Source: DATMER01 sp963741305 (GTDB lineage: Bacteria > Acidobacteriota > Thermoanaerobaculia > Multivoradales > UBA5704). From it: a stretch of 64,000 nt of DNA. The position numbers and the translations under genes are program-made. Location of the stretch: contig CAVUHL010000003.1 of the NCBI GenBank assembly GCA_963741305.1, forward strand, positions 8,184,001-8,248,000, given 5' to 3'. The notes beneath the pieces were generated by a model. That model was not told where the DNA came from. It searched no databases and was given only the letters and a program-made list of their open reading frames with translations. Each line of letters starts with the position of its first letter. Positions within the stretch are counted from its first letter, which is position 1. Below, piece by piece: positions 40,898-50,780 of this stretch.

Positions 40898-40956
40898 CGG
40901 AGGCTCGCCGGGCGAAGCTGAGAGTTGCCGGCGTGGCTCTATAGCCTCAACTGCCC
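40898..40956 (+). ncRNA. Duplicated structured sequence, copy B (candidate RNA element)
   Basis: Second copy of the 59-bp sequence at 34984-35042 (52 of 59 identical), starting 6 bp after the terminator. Stems GCCGG/CCGGC and GGCT/AGCC are kept, and in this copy AGTTG/CAACT adds a closing stem. It is about 240 bp upstream of the gene at 41194. Confidence 0.4.
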
Positions 40957-41193
40957 AGAATGTTTGGCACCTGTCTGGATCAGCTCCGGCGCGTGGCGGT
41001 AGGAGCCCTCCGGTGATGGGATCAGGGAAGGGGCAGCGAGGAGGGCGAGGGCCCCTCTACACTCGCTCGGCACCTAGGATGCCGGGCACCCATGCGGCGG
41101 AAGCTCCGTGAGGAGCTAGCTGGCTTAAGATGCCGGGCCAGGCCGCGTAGTGCAGATTAAAGCGAGCACGCCCGCCGCAGGAAGGAATAGCCG

Positions 41194-41553
41194 ATGTCCT
41201 GGACGCTCTGGACTCGCACCGGCAAGCCCGTCCCTCCAGCTCCCTCCCGCCCCCCGGAGCCGCGGGTGACCGTCAACCGTGTTCACGGGTACGTTTCTTT
41301 CAACCAGGCCGCCCTCTCTCTGATGGGGCTGACCGAATCTCGAGTGGAGCTCCTCTACGATCAGGACACCGGCTTGCTCGGCTTCCGACGCGAGGAGGCG
41401 GGCCAAGGCTATGCCATGACCAGGGACCGCCAAGTCGCGGCCCCGAAGCTTCTCAAGCAGGTAGACGCAAGGTCAGGGAAGTACGAGCCTGCCCTCGTAG
41501 ATGCCGTCTGGGCCATTCCATGTTTGGCACCGCCGAAGGGACAGCAGGAGTAG
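41194..41553 (+). CDS. Protein of unknown function
   Basis: 119 residues. An N-terminal Pro-rich segment (about 10-25) is followed by a compact region, VTVNRVHGYVSFNQAALSLMGLTESRVELLYD, QDTGLLGFRREEAGQGYAM, that looks like a small beta-rich domain. It has no signal peptide or membrane helix. I do not recognise a family. It follows repeat copy B and precedes a lipoprotein gene on the same strand. Confidence 0.55.
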   Translation: MSWTLWTRTGKPVPPAPSRPPEPRVTVNRVHGYVSFNQAALSLMGLTESRVELLYDQDTGLLGFRREEAGQGYAMTRDRQVAAPKLLKQVDARSGKYEPALVDAVWAIPCLAPPKGQQE

Positions 41554-41777
41554 TCGAGGCCCTCCCGTTCCTTCAGAAACGCCCGGCACCTCCCCCCCCA
41601 CCTCCCCCCCGGCACCTTCCCCCACCTTCCCCGGGTACAATAAGCAAGGCGGGTCGGCGGCATCATAGCCATATGCGCCAGTAGGCAATGTTCTGTTCCG
41701 CCAAAGAGCCGCTTGTGCTCAGAAAGGAGAAGGCCCCATATGAAGTTTGGATTCTTCCTGGCTGGATTCTTCCCGGT

Positions 41778-42233
41778 ATGACACCAAACCTCTCCAAGCT
41801 CTTTCCTTGTCTTGTCTTCTTGTTAATAGGTTCATGTGGTGCACAGCCCGTGGGTGAACCTGAGCGAGTCGAGAAGGAAGGCGCGGGTAGCATTGCGCCA
41901 GGCGCTGTGGCTGTGCGTGTCGGCGGCGACGGGAACCTGGACGCATGTTCGTCGCAGGCGGTTCCGCGCATGCCCGCGGCGGCTGACCCTGGTTACATCG
42001 AAGTTCGAGAGGGTCCAGGGGAAAAGTTCCCTGTCGTCGATCGGCTCGAGACAGAGAGAGTCATCATCGTCTGCGGTGAGGATGGCCTTTGGTTCGGGGT
42101 GGTCTATCCCCAGCAGGGTATCGATTCACGTGCCTGCGGGGTGTCGTCACCGATAGACGAGTTGCAACCCTACAAGGGTCCTTGCAAGTCAGGGTGGATT
42201 CGCCATGACGCACTGGAAATCGTGGCTGGATGA
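41778..42233 (+). CDS. Lipoprotein with SH3-like domain
   Basis: 151 residues from the ATG at 41778; the open frame extends upstream to 41688, but the lipoprotein signal starts here (LSKLFPCLVFLLIGSC, lipobox GSC, Cys19). The mature part carries a bacterial SH3-type domain: PGYIEVREGPGEKFPVVDRL, VIIVCGEDGLWFGVVY, SGWIRHDALEIV. Such domains bind cell-wall peptides. GC content is lower than in neighbouring host genes, in keeping with transfer. Confidence 0.75.
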   Translation: MTPNLSKLFPCLVFLLIGSCGAQPVGEPERVEKEGAGSIAPGAVAVRVGGDGNLDACSSQAVPRMPAAADPGYIEVREGPGEKFPVVDRLETERVIIVCGEDGLWFGVVYPQQGIDSRACGVSSPIDELQPYKGPCKSGWIRHDALEIVAG

Positions 42234-42375
42234 TTGAGAACCCACCCAACCGTATGGAAGGGCGCAGGTCGATGGCCCGTTCGACACTCTGAGGTTTCTG
42301 GGGTGGGCGACGACGCGCGTCGCTACTTTCGGCTACGCCGTCTGCCAACCGATTAATCTGAATGAGGGGCACAGC

Positions 42376-43086
42376 ATGAACGGCTTCGCGGAGCTCAGCG
42401 CTTTGTTCGTCAACACGTCGCTTGAGAGAAGAGCGGAAGATAGCCATACGAGATTGCTTCTCAATGCTTCGGCTGCGATCATGGCCAAGAACGGCGTTTC
42501 AGTGGAACACCTGCATCTAGCAGCACATGACGTTCCACCAGGCGTCTACCCCGATATGACAAAGCACGGATATGAGAAGGACGAGTGGCCTGCGATCTGG
42601 GAGAAGGTCAAGGGGGCCGAAATACTTATTGTTGGAACGCCCCTCTGGCTCGGAGAGGAGAGCTCGATCTGCCGCATATTGATAGAACGGCTCTACTCGA
42701 TGTCCGGCGATCTCAATCGTAAAGGACAGTCGATCTATTATGGAAAGGTCGGAGGCTGCGTTATTACCGGGAACGAAGACGGAATCAAGCACACGGCGAT
42801 GACGATCGGATTCGCTCTGAACCACTTGGGGTACACCACGCCGCCCCAAGCCGATTGCGGATGGATCGGTGAGGCGGGCCCCGGACCCTCGTATGGCGAT
42901 GCGAAGAAAGGTGGCGGACGTGTCGGCTTTGATAATGACTTCACGCAGAGGAATACAACCATCATGACCTGGAACTGCATGCACCTTGCGCGGATGCTCA
43001 AGGAGGCTGGCGGGATTCCGAGGGATGGCAATGACCGTGAGGCATGGAAAGCCGGAGAGCGCTTTGGCTTTGAGAACCCCGAATAG
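42376..43086 (+). CDS. Flavodoxin-fold NAD(P)H-dependent reductase
   Basis: 236 residues. The flavodoxin-like FMN fold is visible: ALFVNTSLERRAEDSHTRLLL at the phosphate loop, ILIVGTPLWLGEESSICRILIERL, and GKVGGCVITGNEDGIKHTAMTIGFAL. The pattern matches FMN reductases of the NAD(P)H-dependent oxidoreductase group. Base composition is more AT-rich than the surroundings, and it directly abuts a truncated dihydrofolate-reductase-like gene, which suggests a recent insertion. Confidence 0.85.
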   Translation: MNGFAELSALFVNTSLERRAEDSHTRLLLNASAAIMAKNGVSVEHLHLAAHDVPPGVYPDMTKHGYEKDEWPAIWEKVKGAEILIVGTPLWLGEESSICRILIERLYSMSGDLNRKGQSIYYGKVGGCVITGNEDGIKHTAMTIGFALNHLGYTTPPQADCGWIGEAGPGPSYGDAKKGGGRVGFDNDFTQRNTTIMTWNCMHLARMLKEAGGIPRDGNDREAWKAGERFGFENPE

Positions 43087-43297
43087 GTTCCTGCCGAGTG
43101 TAGAAGACAGCGCCTCCTCGTCGCCGCGGGCGACCGCCGGCCAGTAGCTCTCCATCATCTCGTAGGTGACGCGGCCTCGCCCCGCCCTCGTCCATGAGGC
43201 GGGTGAAGAAGGCGTGTGTCTCGTCGTCGGCGATTCCCTCCTGGTGGTCGACGCAGCCGTCCAGGGTGACGTTGATGCTGAAGGTCAAGAGTCCCAT
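43087..43297 (-). pseudogene. Dihydrofolate-reductase-family (RibD-like) gene fragment
   Basis: From the ATG at 43297 the frame reads MGLLTFSINVTLDGCVDHQ, then THAFFTRLMDEGG, a typical DHFR/RibD C-terminal family start. Near 43185 the frame changes; one frame over it continues MMESYWPAVARGDEEA and stops matching where the flavin reductase gene ends at 43086. So about 70 codons remain, with a frameshift and a 3' truncation at the junction. Confidence 0.7.
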
Positions 43298-43329
43298 GCG
43301 GCGAGTCTAAGCCATACAGCCGCTCGCGG

Positions 43330-43725
43330 ATGTCCTGGCGCCTTCGCTTGTCGGTCGAGACGATCCTCCGCCTGACCCCGGCGGTGCTGGGCTCGACCGT
43401 CTTCTCGATCGCCGGGTTGTGCGCCGCCCACGCGTGCCTCGACGACCAGGCACTGCTGGCCGCGCGCGAGGCCATCGGCTCCAGCTTGCAGACGCTGGGC
43501 TCGGTCTACGCGGTGCTGCTCGCCTTCGTCGTCTTCGTGGTGTGGCAGCAGTTCAACGACGCGCACGGCTTCGTCGAGAAGGAGTACGCGCTACACGGAC
43601 CCCGACTTTCGCGAGATCGCAGAACCTCAGTCGCCGCCCGGCTCAAAGCTCGGGCTTGGCCCGGGCCTCTTGCGCCGGGACCGTCATCAGGAGCTGTCGC
43701 AGGGCGTCGAGGCTCGCCGGCTTGA
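43330..43725 (+). pseudogene. DUF4239-like membrane protein, truncated
   Basis: The frame opens with TILRLTPAVLGSTVFSIAGLCAAHA and a second helix, LGSVYAVLLAFVVFVVWQQF, then DAHGFVEKEY, matching the N-terminus of DUF4239 (bestrophin-like) membrane proteins. After about residue 90 (near 43599) the reading becomes a frame antisense to the kinase gene that ends at 43643. The rest of the gene (about 170 residues) is gone. Confidence 0.6.
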
Positions 43726-46333
43726 CGAGGTGGTGGTCGAATCCCGCCTCCAGCGCCCGCCGGCGATCCTCCTCCTGGCCGTAGCCGGTCAGGGCCACGA
43801 GCACCGGCCCGCATCCGCTCATCTGCCGGAGCCGCTTCGCCACCTCGTAGCCGTCCATCTCCGGCATCGCGATGTCAAGAAAGGCCACGTCGGGGCGGAA
43901 CTCCTCCGCCGCCGCCAGCGCCGACCATCCGTCGTAGGCGGTACGGATCTCCTGTCCGAGCCCCGCGAGCATCATCGCGAGCGTGTCCGCCGACGGCTTC
44001 ACGTCGTCGACGACGAGCACCCGGCAGCCCGGCATAGGCAGGCTCGGGTGGGGGGCGGAGCTCGCTTTGGCCGGCGGCTGCTTGAGGTCTCCGGTCAGGA
44101 CCGGGAGCCGGACGACGAACTCGCTCCCGCGGCCCGGACCGTCGCTTTTGGCCTCAACCGTGCCGCCGTGCAGCACGACCAGGTTCTTCACCAGCGTCAG
44201 CCCGATTCCGAGCCCGCCGTGAGCGCGGTCGAGCGTCTGGTCGACCTGGACGAACATCTCGAAGACCGTCGCCAGCATCTCCGGAGGAATACCGGGGCCC
44301 TCGTCCTGGACGCTTACGACGACGTCGTTCCCTTCGCGCGCGGCCGCGACCCGGATGCGGCCGTTCCTGCCGCTGTACTTGGCCGCGTTGTTGAGGAGAT
44401 TGCCAAACACCTGCATCAGGCGCCCGACGTCGCCCTCCATCGCCACCGGTTCGGCGGGCAGATCCACGGTCAGCTCGTGGCCGCGACCGTCGACGAGGGG
44501 CCGGACGCCTTCGATCGCCCCTTCGACGATGGTGGCGAGATCGAGCCGCTCCTTGCGCAGCCCGATCTTGCCGCGGCTGATCCGCGAGACGTCGAGCAGG
44601 TCGTCGATCAGCCGGATCAGCTGGCCCACCTGGCGGCCCATCATGTCTCGCACGCGTCCGGTCTCGACCGGGTCGTGCTCGACAAGAGACCAGATTTGGA
44701 GGGCGTTGCTGATCGGGGCCAGGGGGTTTCTCAACTCGTGGGCGAGCGTGGCCAGGAACTGGTCCTTCCGCCGGTCCGCCTCGCGCAGCGCCTCTTCCGT
44801 CTGTTTCCGCGCCGTCACATCCCGCGTGGTGCCGGCGACCGCCTCGACCTCTCCGTCCTCGCCGATCACCGGCACGAAGATGTATTCGTAGATACGCCGT
44901 CCGAACGTGCCGGCGAACGGGACTTCGCCCCGGACTGCTTCCTTCGTTGCTTTGACCTGCTCGATCTCCCGGTCGTGCATCTCCGCGTGCCAAGGCTCGT
45001 AGCCCAGCTCCAGGCAGTTCTTGCCGATCGCCTCTTCCCACGTCAGGCCCCAAGTCTCAAGCAGCACGTCGTTGGCATAGAGGAAGCGGTGGTCGAGGCC
45101 GAAGACGTAGGCGAGATCGGGGGTGTTCGAGAGGATCGTCTCGTAGAGCCGCCGCAGCCGCTCCGACTCCGCCGAGACGCGCCCGAGCTCCTGCTCGACG
45201 CGTTTGCGTTCGGTGATGTCCGTCATCACGCCGGGGAACGTGGAGGGCTGGCCGGCGTCGTCCCGATACACCCGGCCGCGGACCTCCACCCACCGCACGG
45301 CTCCTTCGGGAGAAACGATGCGGTAGTCCGCCGCGTAGCGGCCGCCGGTAGCCACCGCCTGCTCGACGAGCGCCGTGACCGGGGCCACATCGTCGGGATG
45401 AATCCGTGGCAGATACCGCGAGAGAGGGAGGCCGGTGGCGGCCTCGTCTGGCGACAGCGAGAACATGCGGGCGAAGTTCCGGTCTCCGGAGAGCCGGTCG
45501 TTCACCACGTCCCAGCTCCAGATGCCGACCGTCGCCGCTTCAAGGGCGGCTTCCAGTCGGTTTCGAGCCTCCCGCAGCTGCTCCTCCGCTCTCTTCATAT
45601 CCGTAATGTCTCGGGTGAAGCAGCGGGTGTGCCGGAACGCTCCGTTCTCGCGGTAGACGTTGGAGCTGATGAGGACATGGCGGACGGAGCCGTCCTTGCG
45701 GAGGAGCCGCGCACCATAGGAGTGCAACTCCCCGCCGGCCCCGAGCCTGCAGAGAATGTCCTCAATCACCGACTGGTCGGCGTGGAACTCGGCGATGTTG
45801 CGTCCGATGTACTCCTCCCTGGTGAAGCCCAGGAGGTCGAGCTCCGCCTGGTTCGCCCAGAGGATCGTGCCATCCGGGCCGACCCAGTGCAGGGCGATGA
45901 CGGCGTTCTCGACGAAGTCCGTGAGCTCGGCCTGCTTGCGCCGGATCTCCTCCTCGGCGATCTTGTGGTTGGTCACATCCCGATAGTACGTGGCGATCCC
46001 GCCGTCGGGGGTTGGGAAGGCGTCGAGCTCGAACCACCGGTCCCAGGGCTCGTAGTAGTTTTCGATCCGGAGCGGCTTCCGCTCCTCCATCACCTGGTGG
46101 AAACCCAGGTAGATGGAGGTCCCGACGGCCGCCGGATAGACCTCCCAGTGGTCCCGGCCGAGGAGGTCCTCGCGGCGTTGCCCATTGATCCGCTCCGTGG
46201 CGGAGTTGACGTACGTGATTCGCCACTGCGAGTCCATGGAGACGAACCCGTCGGGGCAGCTCTCGAGAAGCTGCTCTGCCGAGAGGCTCGCCCAGGGCGG
46301 GAGGCCTGTCTCACTGGTCTCGGGACTGCCCAT
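43643..46333 (-). CDS. Multi-PAS hybrid histidine kinase
   Basis: 896 residues. Four PAS domains in order (about 20-125, 135-250, 260-385 and 405-530), each with an ITDMK/DVTARK-type exit. Then HisKA with LATLAHELRNPLAPI (His near 545), HATPase with NLLNNAAKYSGRNG, DEGPGIPPEML and GGLGIGLTLVKNL, and a C-terminal receiver (DDVKPSADT, Asp in VAFLDIAMPEMDG near 825, Lys in HHLVKPASL). It is cytoplasmic. It lies downstream of the truncated sigma-factor gene on the same strand. Confidence 0.92.
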   Translation of the reverse strand: MGSPETSETGLPPWASLSAEQLLESCPDGFVSMDSQWRITYVNSATERINGQRREDLLGRDHWEVYPAAVGTSIYLGFHQVMEERKPLRIENYYEPWDRWFELDAFPTPDGGIATYYRDVTNHKIAEEEIRRKQAELTDFVENAVIALHWVGPDGTILWANQAELDLLGFTREEYIGRNIAEFHADQSVIEDILCRLGAGGELHSYGARLLRKDGSVRHVLISSNVYRENGAFRHTRCFTRDITDMKRAEEQLREARNRLEAALEAATVGIWSWDVVNDRLSGDRNFARMFSLSPDEAATGLPLSRYLPRIHPDDVAPVTALVEQAVATGGRYAADYRIVSPEGAVRWVEVRGRVYRDDAGQPSTFPGVMTDITERKRVEQELGRVSAESERLRRLYETILSNTPDLAYVFGLDHRFLYANDVLLETWGLTWEEAIGKNCLELGYEPWHAEMHDREIEQVKATKEAVRGEVPFAGTFGRRIYEYIFVPVIGEDGEVEAVAGTTRDVTARKQTEEALREADRRKDQFLATLAHELRNPLAPISNALQIWSLVEHDPVETGRVRDMMGRQVGQLIRLIDDLLDVSRISRGKIGLRKERLDLATIVEGAIEGVRPLVDGRGHELTVDLPAEPVAMEGDVGRLMQVFGNLLNNAAKYSGRNGRIRVAAAREGNDVVVSVQDEGPGIPPEMLATVFEMFVQVDQTLDRAHGGLGIGLTLVKNLVVLHGGTVEAKSDGPGRGSEFVVRLPVLTGDLKQPPAKASSAPHPSLPMPGCRVLVVDDVKPSADTLAMMLAGLGQEIRTAYDGWSALAAAEEFRPDVAFLDIAMPEMDGYEVAKRLRQMSGCGPVLVALTGYGQEEDRRRALEAGFDHHLVKPASLDALRQLLMTVPAQEARAKPEL

Positions 46334-46417
46334 GGACCGGCAATCTACTTGAGAGCGCCGGAGAGTTCAACACACGGCTCGCGGCTTCCGGCAGCACCAC
46401 TTCCCACCTCTTCCGGG

Positions 46418-46798
46418 CTAGCGCCGCCCTCCCGCAGCCCGTGCGGCGTGGAGACGCTCCGCCGCCTTGGACTTGGCGAGCCCGAGCATCCAGCCGAATG
46501 GGCTCTCGCCGTTCGGATGGAAGGACGGGGCCTCATCCCACACCGCGCCGAAGACGTCTACCAGCACGTCTTCCGCTTCAGCCTTGCCGAGCAGTTGGCA
46601 CAAGACACCGAGAACGGCAGGGCCGCGCTCCTCGAACAGGGCGCAGAAGGCGGAGCTGTCCCGCTTAGCGATCTTGCCAAGTAGGAGCAGGTCTCTGTGG
46701 AGTTCGGGGGCGCGCTTCAACTTCGGTCCAACTTCCAGCCAGGCTATTATCCTTGCAGGATGTGCGCCACGAACGAAATATGAGCCGGCGGGTGCCAT
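46418..46798 (-). pseudogene. Sigma-factor fragment with region 2 only
   Basis: 126 codons from the ATG at 46798; the frame is open further up to 47032. The segment LLLLGKIAKRDSSAFCALFEE, then AEAEDVLVDVFGAVWDEA and SPFGWMLGLAKSKAAERL, fits sigma-70 region 2 of RpoE-type factors. The frame stops after RAAGGRR, so the linker and region 4 are missing and -35 recognition is impossible. It may be a pseudogene or a decoy that binds core polymerase only. Confidence 0.6.
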
Positions 46799-46904
46799 CC
46801 GGTGGGCGGGCGGGAGGTCTCCGGTGCCTGGGCTCCCAGTGTTCGTGTGGTGACTGCCGCCTGGACGCTCAGAGCCGTGGCAGTAGGATAGAGTCTGCGT
46901 GATC

Positions 46905-49900
46905 ATGCCTTTCGTACCTTTCCATGACCGCTGGTCCAAGAGCGGCGACGCGGAGCGCGCCAACAAGGACTCTTTCCTCAACGAGCTCTGCGACGTCCTC
47001 GGCGTCGAGCGTCCGCATCCGAAGACCGGCATCGCGGAACGGGACCTCTACGTCTTCGAGAAGGATGTGGCACGCGCCAAGGCGGGCGGCACCTCGATCG
47101 GCCGAGTCGACCTCTACAAGCACGGCAGCTTCCTGCTGGAAGCCAAGCAGGGCGCCGCGACCGGCCCCAAGCGACGCGACTCCCCGGCCTGGAACCAGAT
47201 GATGAGCGCGGCGCACGGCCAGGCCCTCGGTTACGCCGCTCACCTCGATGAGCCGCCGCCGTTCCTACTCGTCTGCGACATCGGCTATTGCTTCGACGTC
47301 TACGCCTCGTTCGACGGGACCGGTGTCTACCGCGCCTTCCCCGACGGCCACCGCAAGCGCATCTTCCTCGCCAACCTTGCCGAGCATGCGGACCTTCTGC
47401 GCGCCATCTGGAACGATCCGCAGTCCCTCGACCCGTCGAAACGGACGGCTGCCGTCACCCGGGAGATCGCCGAGCACATCGCGGCGCTGGCTCGCGCCCT
47501 CGAAGCGGCGGGCCAAGACCCCGAGCGGGTGGCGACCTTCCTGATGCGCTGCCTGTTCACCATGTTCGCGGAGGATGTGGGTCTTCTGCCGGAGAAGCCG
47601 TTTTCGCACGCGCTCGAAAACTGGTGGCTGCAGAATCCTGCATCGTTCCCCGGCGGCGTCGCCTCACTCTGGCGTGCAATGGATCGTGGTGAGAACTACA
47701 TCACTGGCAAGCTCCTGCGCTTCAACGGCGGGCTCTTTTCGACCCATGATGCGCCGGTCCTCACGAAAGAGCAGCTCATCCTTCTCCTCAGGGCGGCAAA
47801 GAGCGATTGGTCGCAGGTCGATCCGTCGATCTTCGGCACGCTACTTGAGCGAGCTTTGAATCCCAGGGAGCGCCATCGTCTAGGAGCGCATTACACGCCA
47901 CGGGCATACGTAGAGCGGCTGGTGAAGCCGACGATCGAGGAGCCTCTGCGCGGCGATTGGGACCTGGTTCGGGCAGAGGTGCAGCAGCTTGTCGAGGCCG
48001 GCAAGGTGGAGGATGCTCAGAAGCGCGTCCTTGCGTTCCACCAGAGGCTCTGCCGCACGCGGGTGCTCGATCCGGCATGCGGCACGGGCAACTTCCTCTA
48101 CGTGACGCTCGACCTCTTCAAGCGTCTGGAAAGCGAGGTTCTGGCGCTTCTCGTGGAGCTTGGCTACCGGCAACTCGGTCTTGAGATGAAAGACTACCGG
48201 GTGACGCCGGAGCAATTCCTGGGGATCGAAGTCAAGCGCTGGGCAAAGGAGATCGCCGAGTTGGTGCTCTGGATCGGTTATCTGCAATGGCAGGTGCGCC
48301 AGCCCGGCGGCGCGCTGACCGTGCCGGAGCCGGTCCTGCGCGACTACGGCAACATCCAATGCCGTGATGCGGTGCTGGCCTACGACCGCGAGGAACTGCT
48401 GCTTGACGGGAAGGGCAAGCCGGTTACGCGGTGGGATGGTGAGACGATGAAAGTCTCTCCTGTGACCGGCGAGAGGATACCCGACGAGGACGCGCACGTG
48501 CCGGTCTACCGCTACCTGAATCCCCGCAGGGCAGAGTGGCCGACGGCGGATTTCATCATCGGAAATCCTCCGTACATCGGCAACAAACGTATGCGCTTGG
48601 CCTTAGGCGATGGTTACGTCGAAGCCCTCCGGCGCGCACATGACGACGTGCCTGAGACGGCCGATTACGTAATGTATTGGTGGAATCATGCGGCGCGATT
48701 GGTAGGCAAGGGGAAAGCCCAGAGGTTCGGGTTCATCACGACAAACAGCATCACGCAGACCTTCTCGAGAGGCATCCTTGAGCGCGCTCTGCGTGAGGAG
48801 CACGCAAGTATCGTGTTCGCGATTCCCGACCACCCTTGGGTTGACAGCGAAGATGGTGCAGCGGTCAGGGTGGCTATGACAGTGACCGTGCCCGGCGATG
48901 TGCTAGGACGAGTGCTCACAGTCACCGAGGAGAGGGGTGGCTCTGATGGTCAAGCGTCAGTGGTATTTAGGGAACGATTTGGCCGTATTCACGCCGATCT
49001 CACGACAGGCGCCGATGTTTCAGCGGCAGAGAAACTGAGGGCAAATAATGGCCTTTCCTTCATGGGTGTGACTCTCATTGGTGATGGGTTTCGCCTCGAA
49101 CGCACTGAACTTGCGCAGCTTGCGGTCGATCCTGAGAATCTCCCTCCTACGGTCCGGCCCTATCTCAATGGCAAGGATCTTATGCAAACCGGCCCTAGCC
49201 GTTACGTGATCGATTTCTTTAGCTTGGATGAACACGCCGCTCGCCAGGCGTTTCCCTCTGGATTTCAGAGATTGTTGGATCGGGTTCTACCAGAGAGGCA
49301 GCAAAACCAGCGCCAGTCTTACCGCGATAAATGGTGGTTGTTCGGTGAGCCCCGGTCCAAGATGCGATATGCATTGAAGAATCTCAGCCGGTACATTGCC
49401 ACGATCGAAACATCGAAGCATAGGCCCTTCGTGTTTCTTCCATCTGCAGTCTGTCCCGATCACAAGCTCTACGTTGTCGCTAGCGACGACGCGTGGGTAC
49501 TAGGTGTCCTTTCGTCCCGCAATTAAGGTGGGCCTTGGCTGCGGGCGGACGAATCGGCTACGGGAATGATCCAACCTGGACGAACTCCACTTGCTTTCTG
49601 CCGTTTCCCTTCCCCGCCTGCACCGAAGACCAGAAGCAACACATCCGCGCCCTCGGCGAAGCTCTCGACGCGCATCGCAAACGCCAGCAGGCGCAGCATC
49701 CGAAGCTCACGATCACCGGCATGTACAACGTGCTCGGAAAGCTCCGCAGCGGTGAGCCCCTCACCGAGAAGGAACGGGTAATCCACGAGCAGGGCCTGGT
49801 CTCGGTTCTGAAGCAGATCCATGACGACCTCGACGCCGCCGTCTTCGATGCCTACGGCTGGCCGGCGACGTTGACCGACGACGAGATCCTGGAGCGCCTG

Positions 49901-50287
49901 GTTGCTCTCAACCACGAGCGCGCCGAGGAGGAGAAGCGCGGCCTCGTGCGCTGGCTGCGTCCGGAGTTTCAAAATCCGGAGGGAACCAAGGCCGCAACCC
50001 AGGTATCCATGGTCGAGGCGGGCCTCGCTACAGCCGCGCCCGCGAAAACCGCCACCGGCAAGAAGACCAAGCTCGCGTGGCCCAAAGACCTGCCCGCCCG
50101 CGTGGTCGCCGTCCGTGACCTACTCGCCGAGCTGGGGGAGGCATCCGTCAGCGATGTCTCACAGCGGTTCAAGGGAGTTCAGTCGGATCAGGCGGAGAAA
50201 CTTCTCGAAAGCCTTGCCGCGGTTGGCGTGGCGTTGGAGACCGCGGCCGGGCCAGGAGGGCGGAGGACGTGGAGTCTGGTTCGGTGA
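46905..50287 (+). pseudogene. Type IIG restriction-modification enzyme (MmeI/BREX-PglX-like), frameshifted
   Basis: From 46905 (a GTG at 46899 is also possible) the frame runs to 49526. The N-terminal nuclease has a PD-(D/E)xK pattern: GRVDLYKHGSFLLEAKQG (Asp71, Glu81, Lys83). An adenine-methyltransferase core follows, motif I DPACGTGNFL (391-400) and motif IV NPPY (556-559). Then a target-recognition region is cut by a stop at 49524-49526. One frame over, the protein continues from about 49510 (RWALAAGGRIGYGNDPTW) to 50287, with an RGLVRWLRPEFQNP tail. A single-base deletion near 49520 explains the break. It is a sequencing error or a real inactivation. Confidence 0.85.
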
Positions 50288-50311
50288 AGGGTTAGGGTCG
50301 ACAGAACCTCG

Positions 50312-50719
50312 TCAAGCATTGCCCCGATGTGCGTTGGCTTGGTCGCGTTCCCGAGAGAGCGCCTCGTTGGCACGCGTCAATGCCTCCAGCTTGGCCTGCA
50401 TCTGAGCCTCCAGAGCCGCCAGCTCGGCCTTGTGGCGGCGCTCGCGCTCCTCGGCGAGGTCCTTCAGGGCTTCGCGCTCGCGCTGGTAGGCCTCCTGGCG
50501 TAGGGCGTGGCCCTCTTCCATGATGCGGACGTCGAGTTGGAGCTGCTCCTGGCGCTTCTCCTGCCGGCGCTGGAGCCAGCGGCGGAGGATCTCCAGGAAG
50601 GCGGCGCTTCCTCCGAGGGCGGCGAGGCCGGTGATGGTGCGGTCCACGAGCTCGCTCATGCGGGAGGCCCGCGTGATCCTCAGGCGGTAGCCGGGGGTGA
50701 GAGAGAGATTGACTTGCAT
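50312..50719 (-). CDS. Phage-type membrane coiled-coil protein
   Basis: 135 residues from the ATG at 50719, with AGGAG 7 bp upstream. A hydrophobic helix (TITGLAALGGSAAFLEIL) is followed by a long charged coiled coil, QLDVRIMEEGHALRQEA ... LKDLAEERERRHKAELAALEAQ. This is like small phage proteins of the late region, possibly a spanin or regulator. It lies after a terminator and is the last gene of the head region. Function not assigned. Confidence 0.6.
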   Translation of the reverse strand: MQVNLSLTPGYRLRITRASRMSELVDRTITGLAALGGSAAFLEILRRWLQRRQEKRQEQLQLDVRIMEEGHALRQEAYQREREALKDLAEERERRHKAELAALEAQMQAKLEALTRANEALSRERDQANAHRGNA

Positions 50720-50732
50720 CACGATCTCCTAA

Positions 50733-50772
50733 GAAAAAAGACCCGCCCGGCGCCGAGGGCGACGCCGGGCGG
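50733..50772 (-). terminator. Rho-independent terminator after the head module
   Basis: CCCGCCCGGCG and CGCCGGGCGGG (50741-50751 and 50762-50772) form a perfect 11-bp stem. On the minus strand it is followed by TCTTTTTT (50733-50738 complement). It ends the leftward head-gene transcript. Confidence 0.92.
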
Positions 50773-50780
50773 GTGCGGGA

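Larger units (their letters stand above)
40704..41193. other. Intergenic stretch with terminator and repeat copy B
   Basis: About 490 bp without a gene. It has the rho-independent terminator at 40867-40892 (plus strand) and the 59-bp structured repeat at 40898-40956. The terminator has no plus-strand gene right upstream of it, so a short RNA may end there. Confidence 0.5.

Noticed and set aside
43670..46684. Plus-strand open frame of about 1,000 codons
   Set aside because: Shadow of the multi-PAS kinase; Arg/His/Leu-rich composition typical of antisense GC-rich frames.
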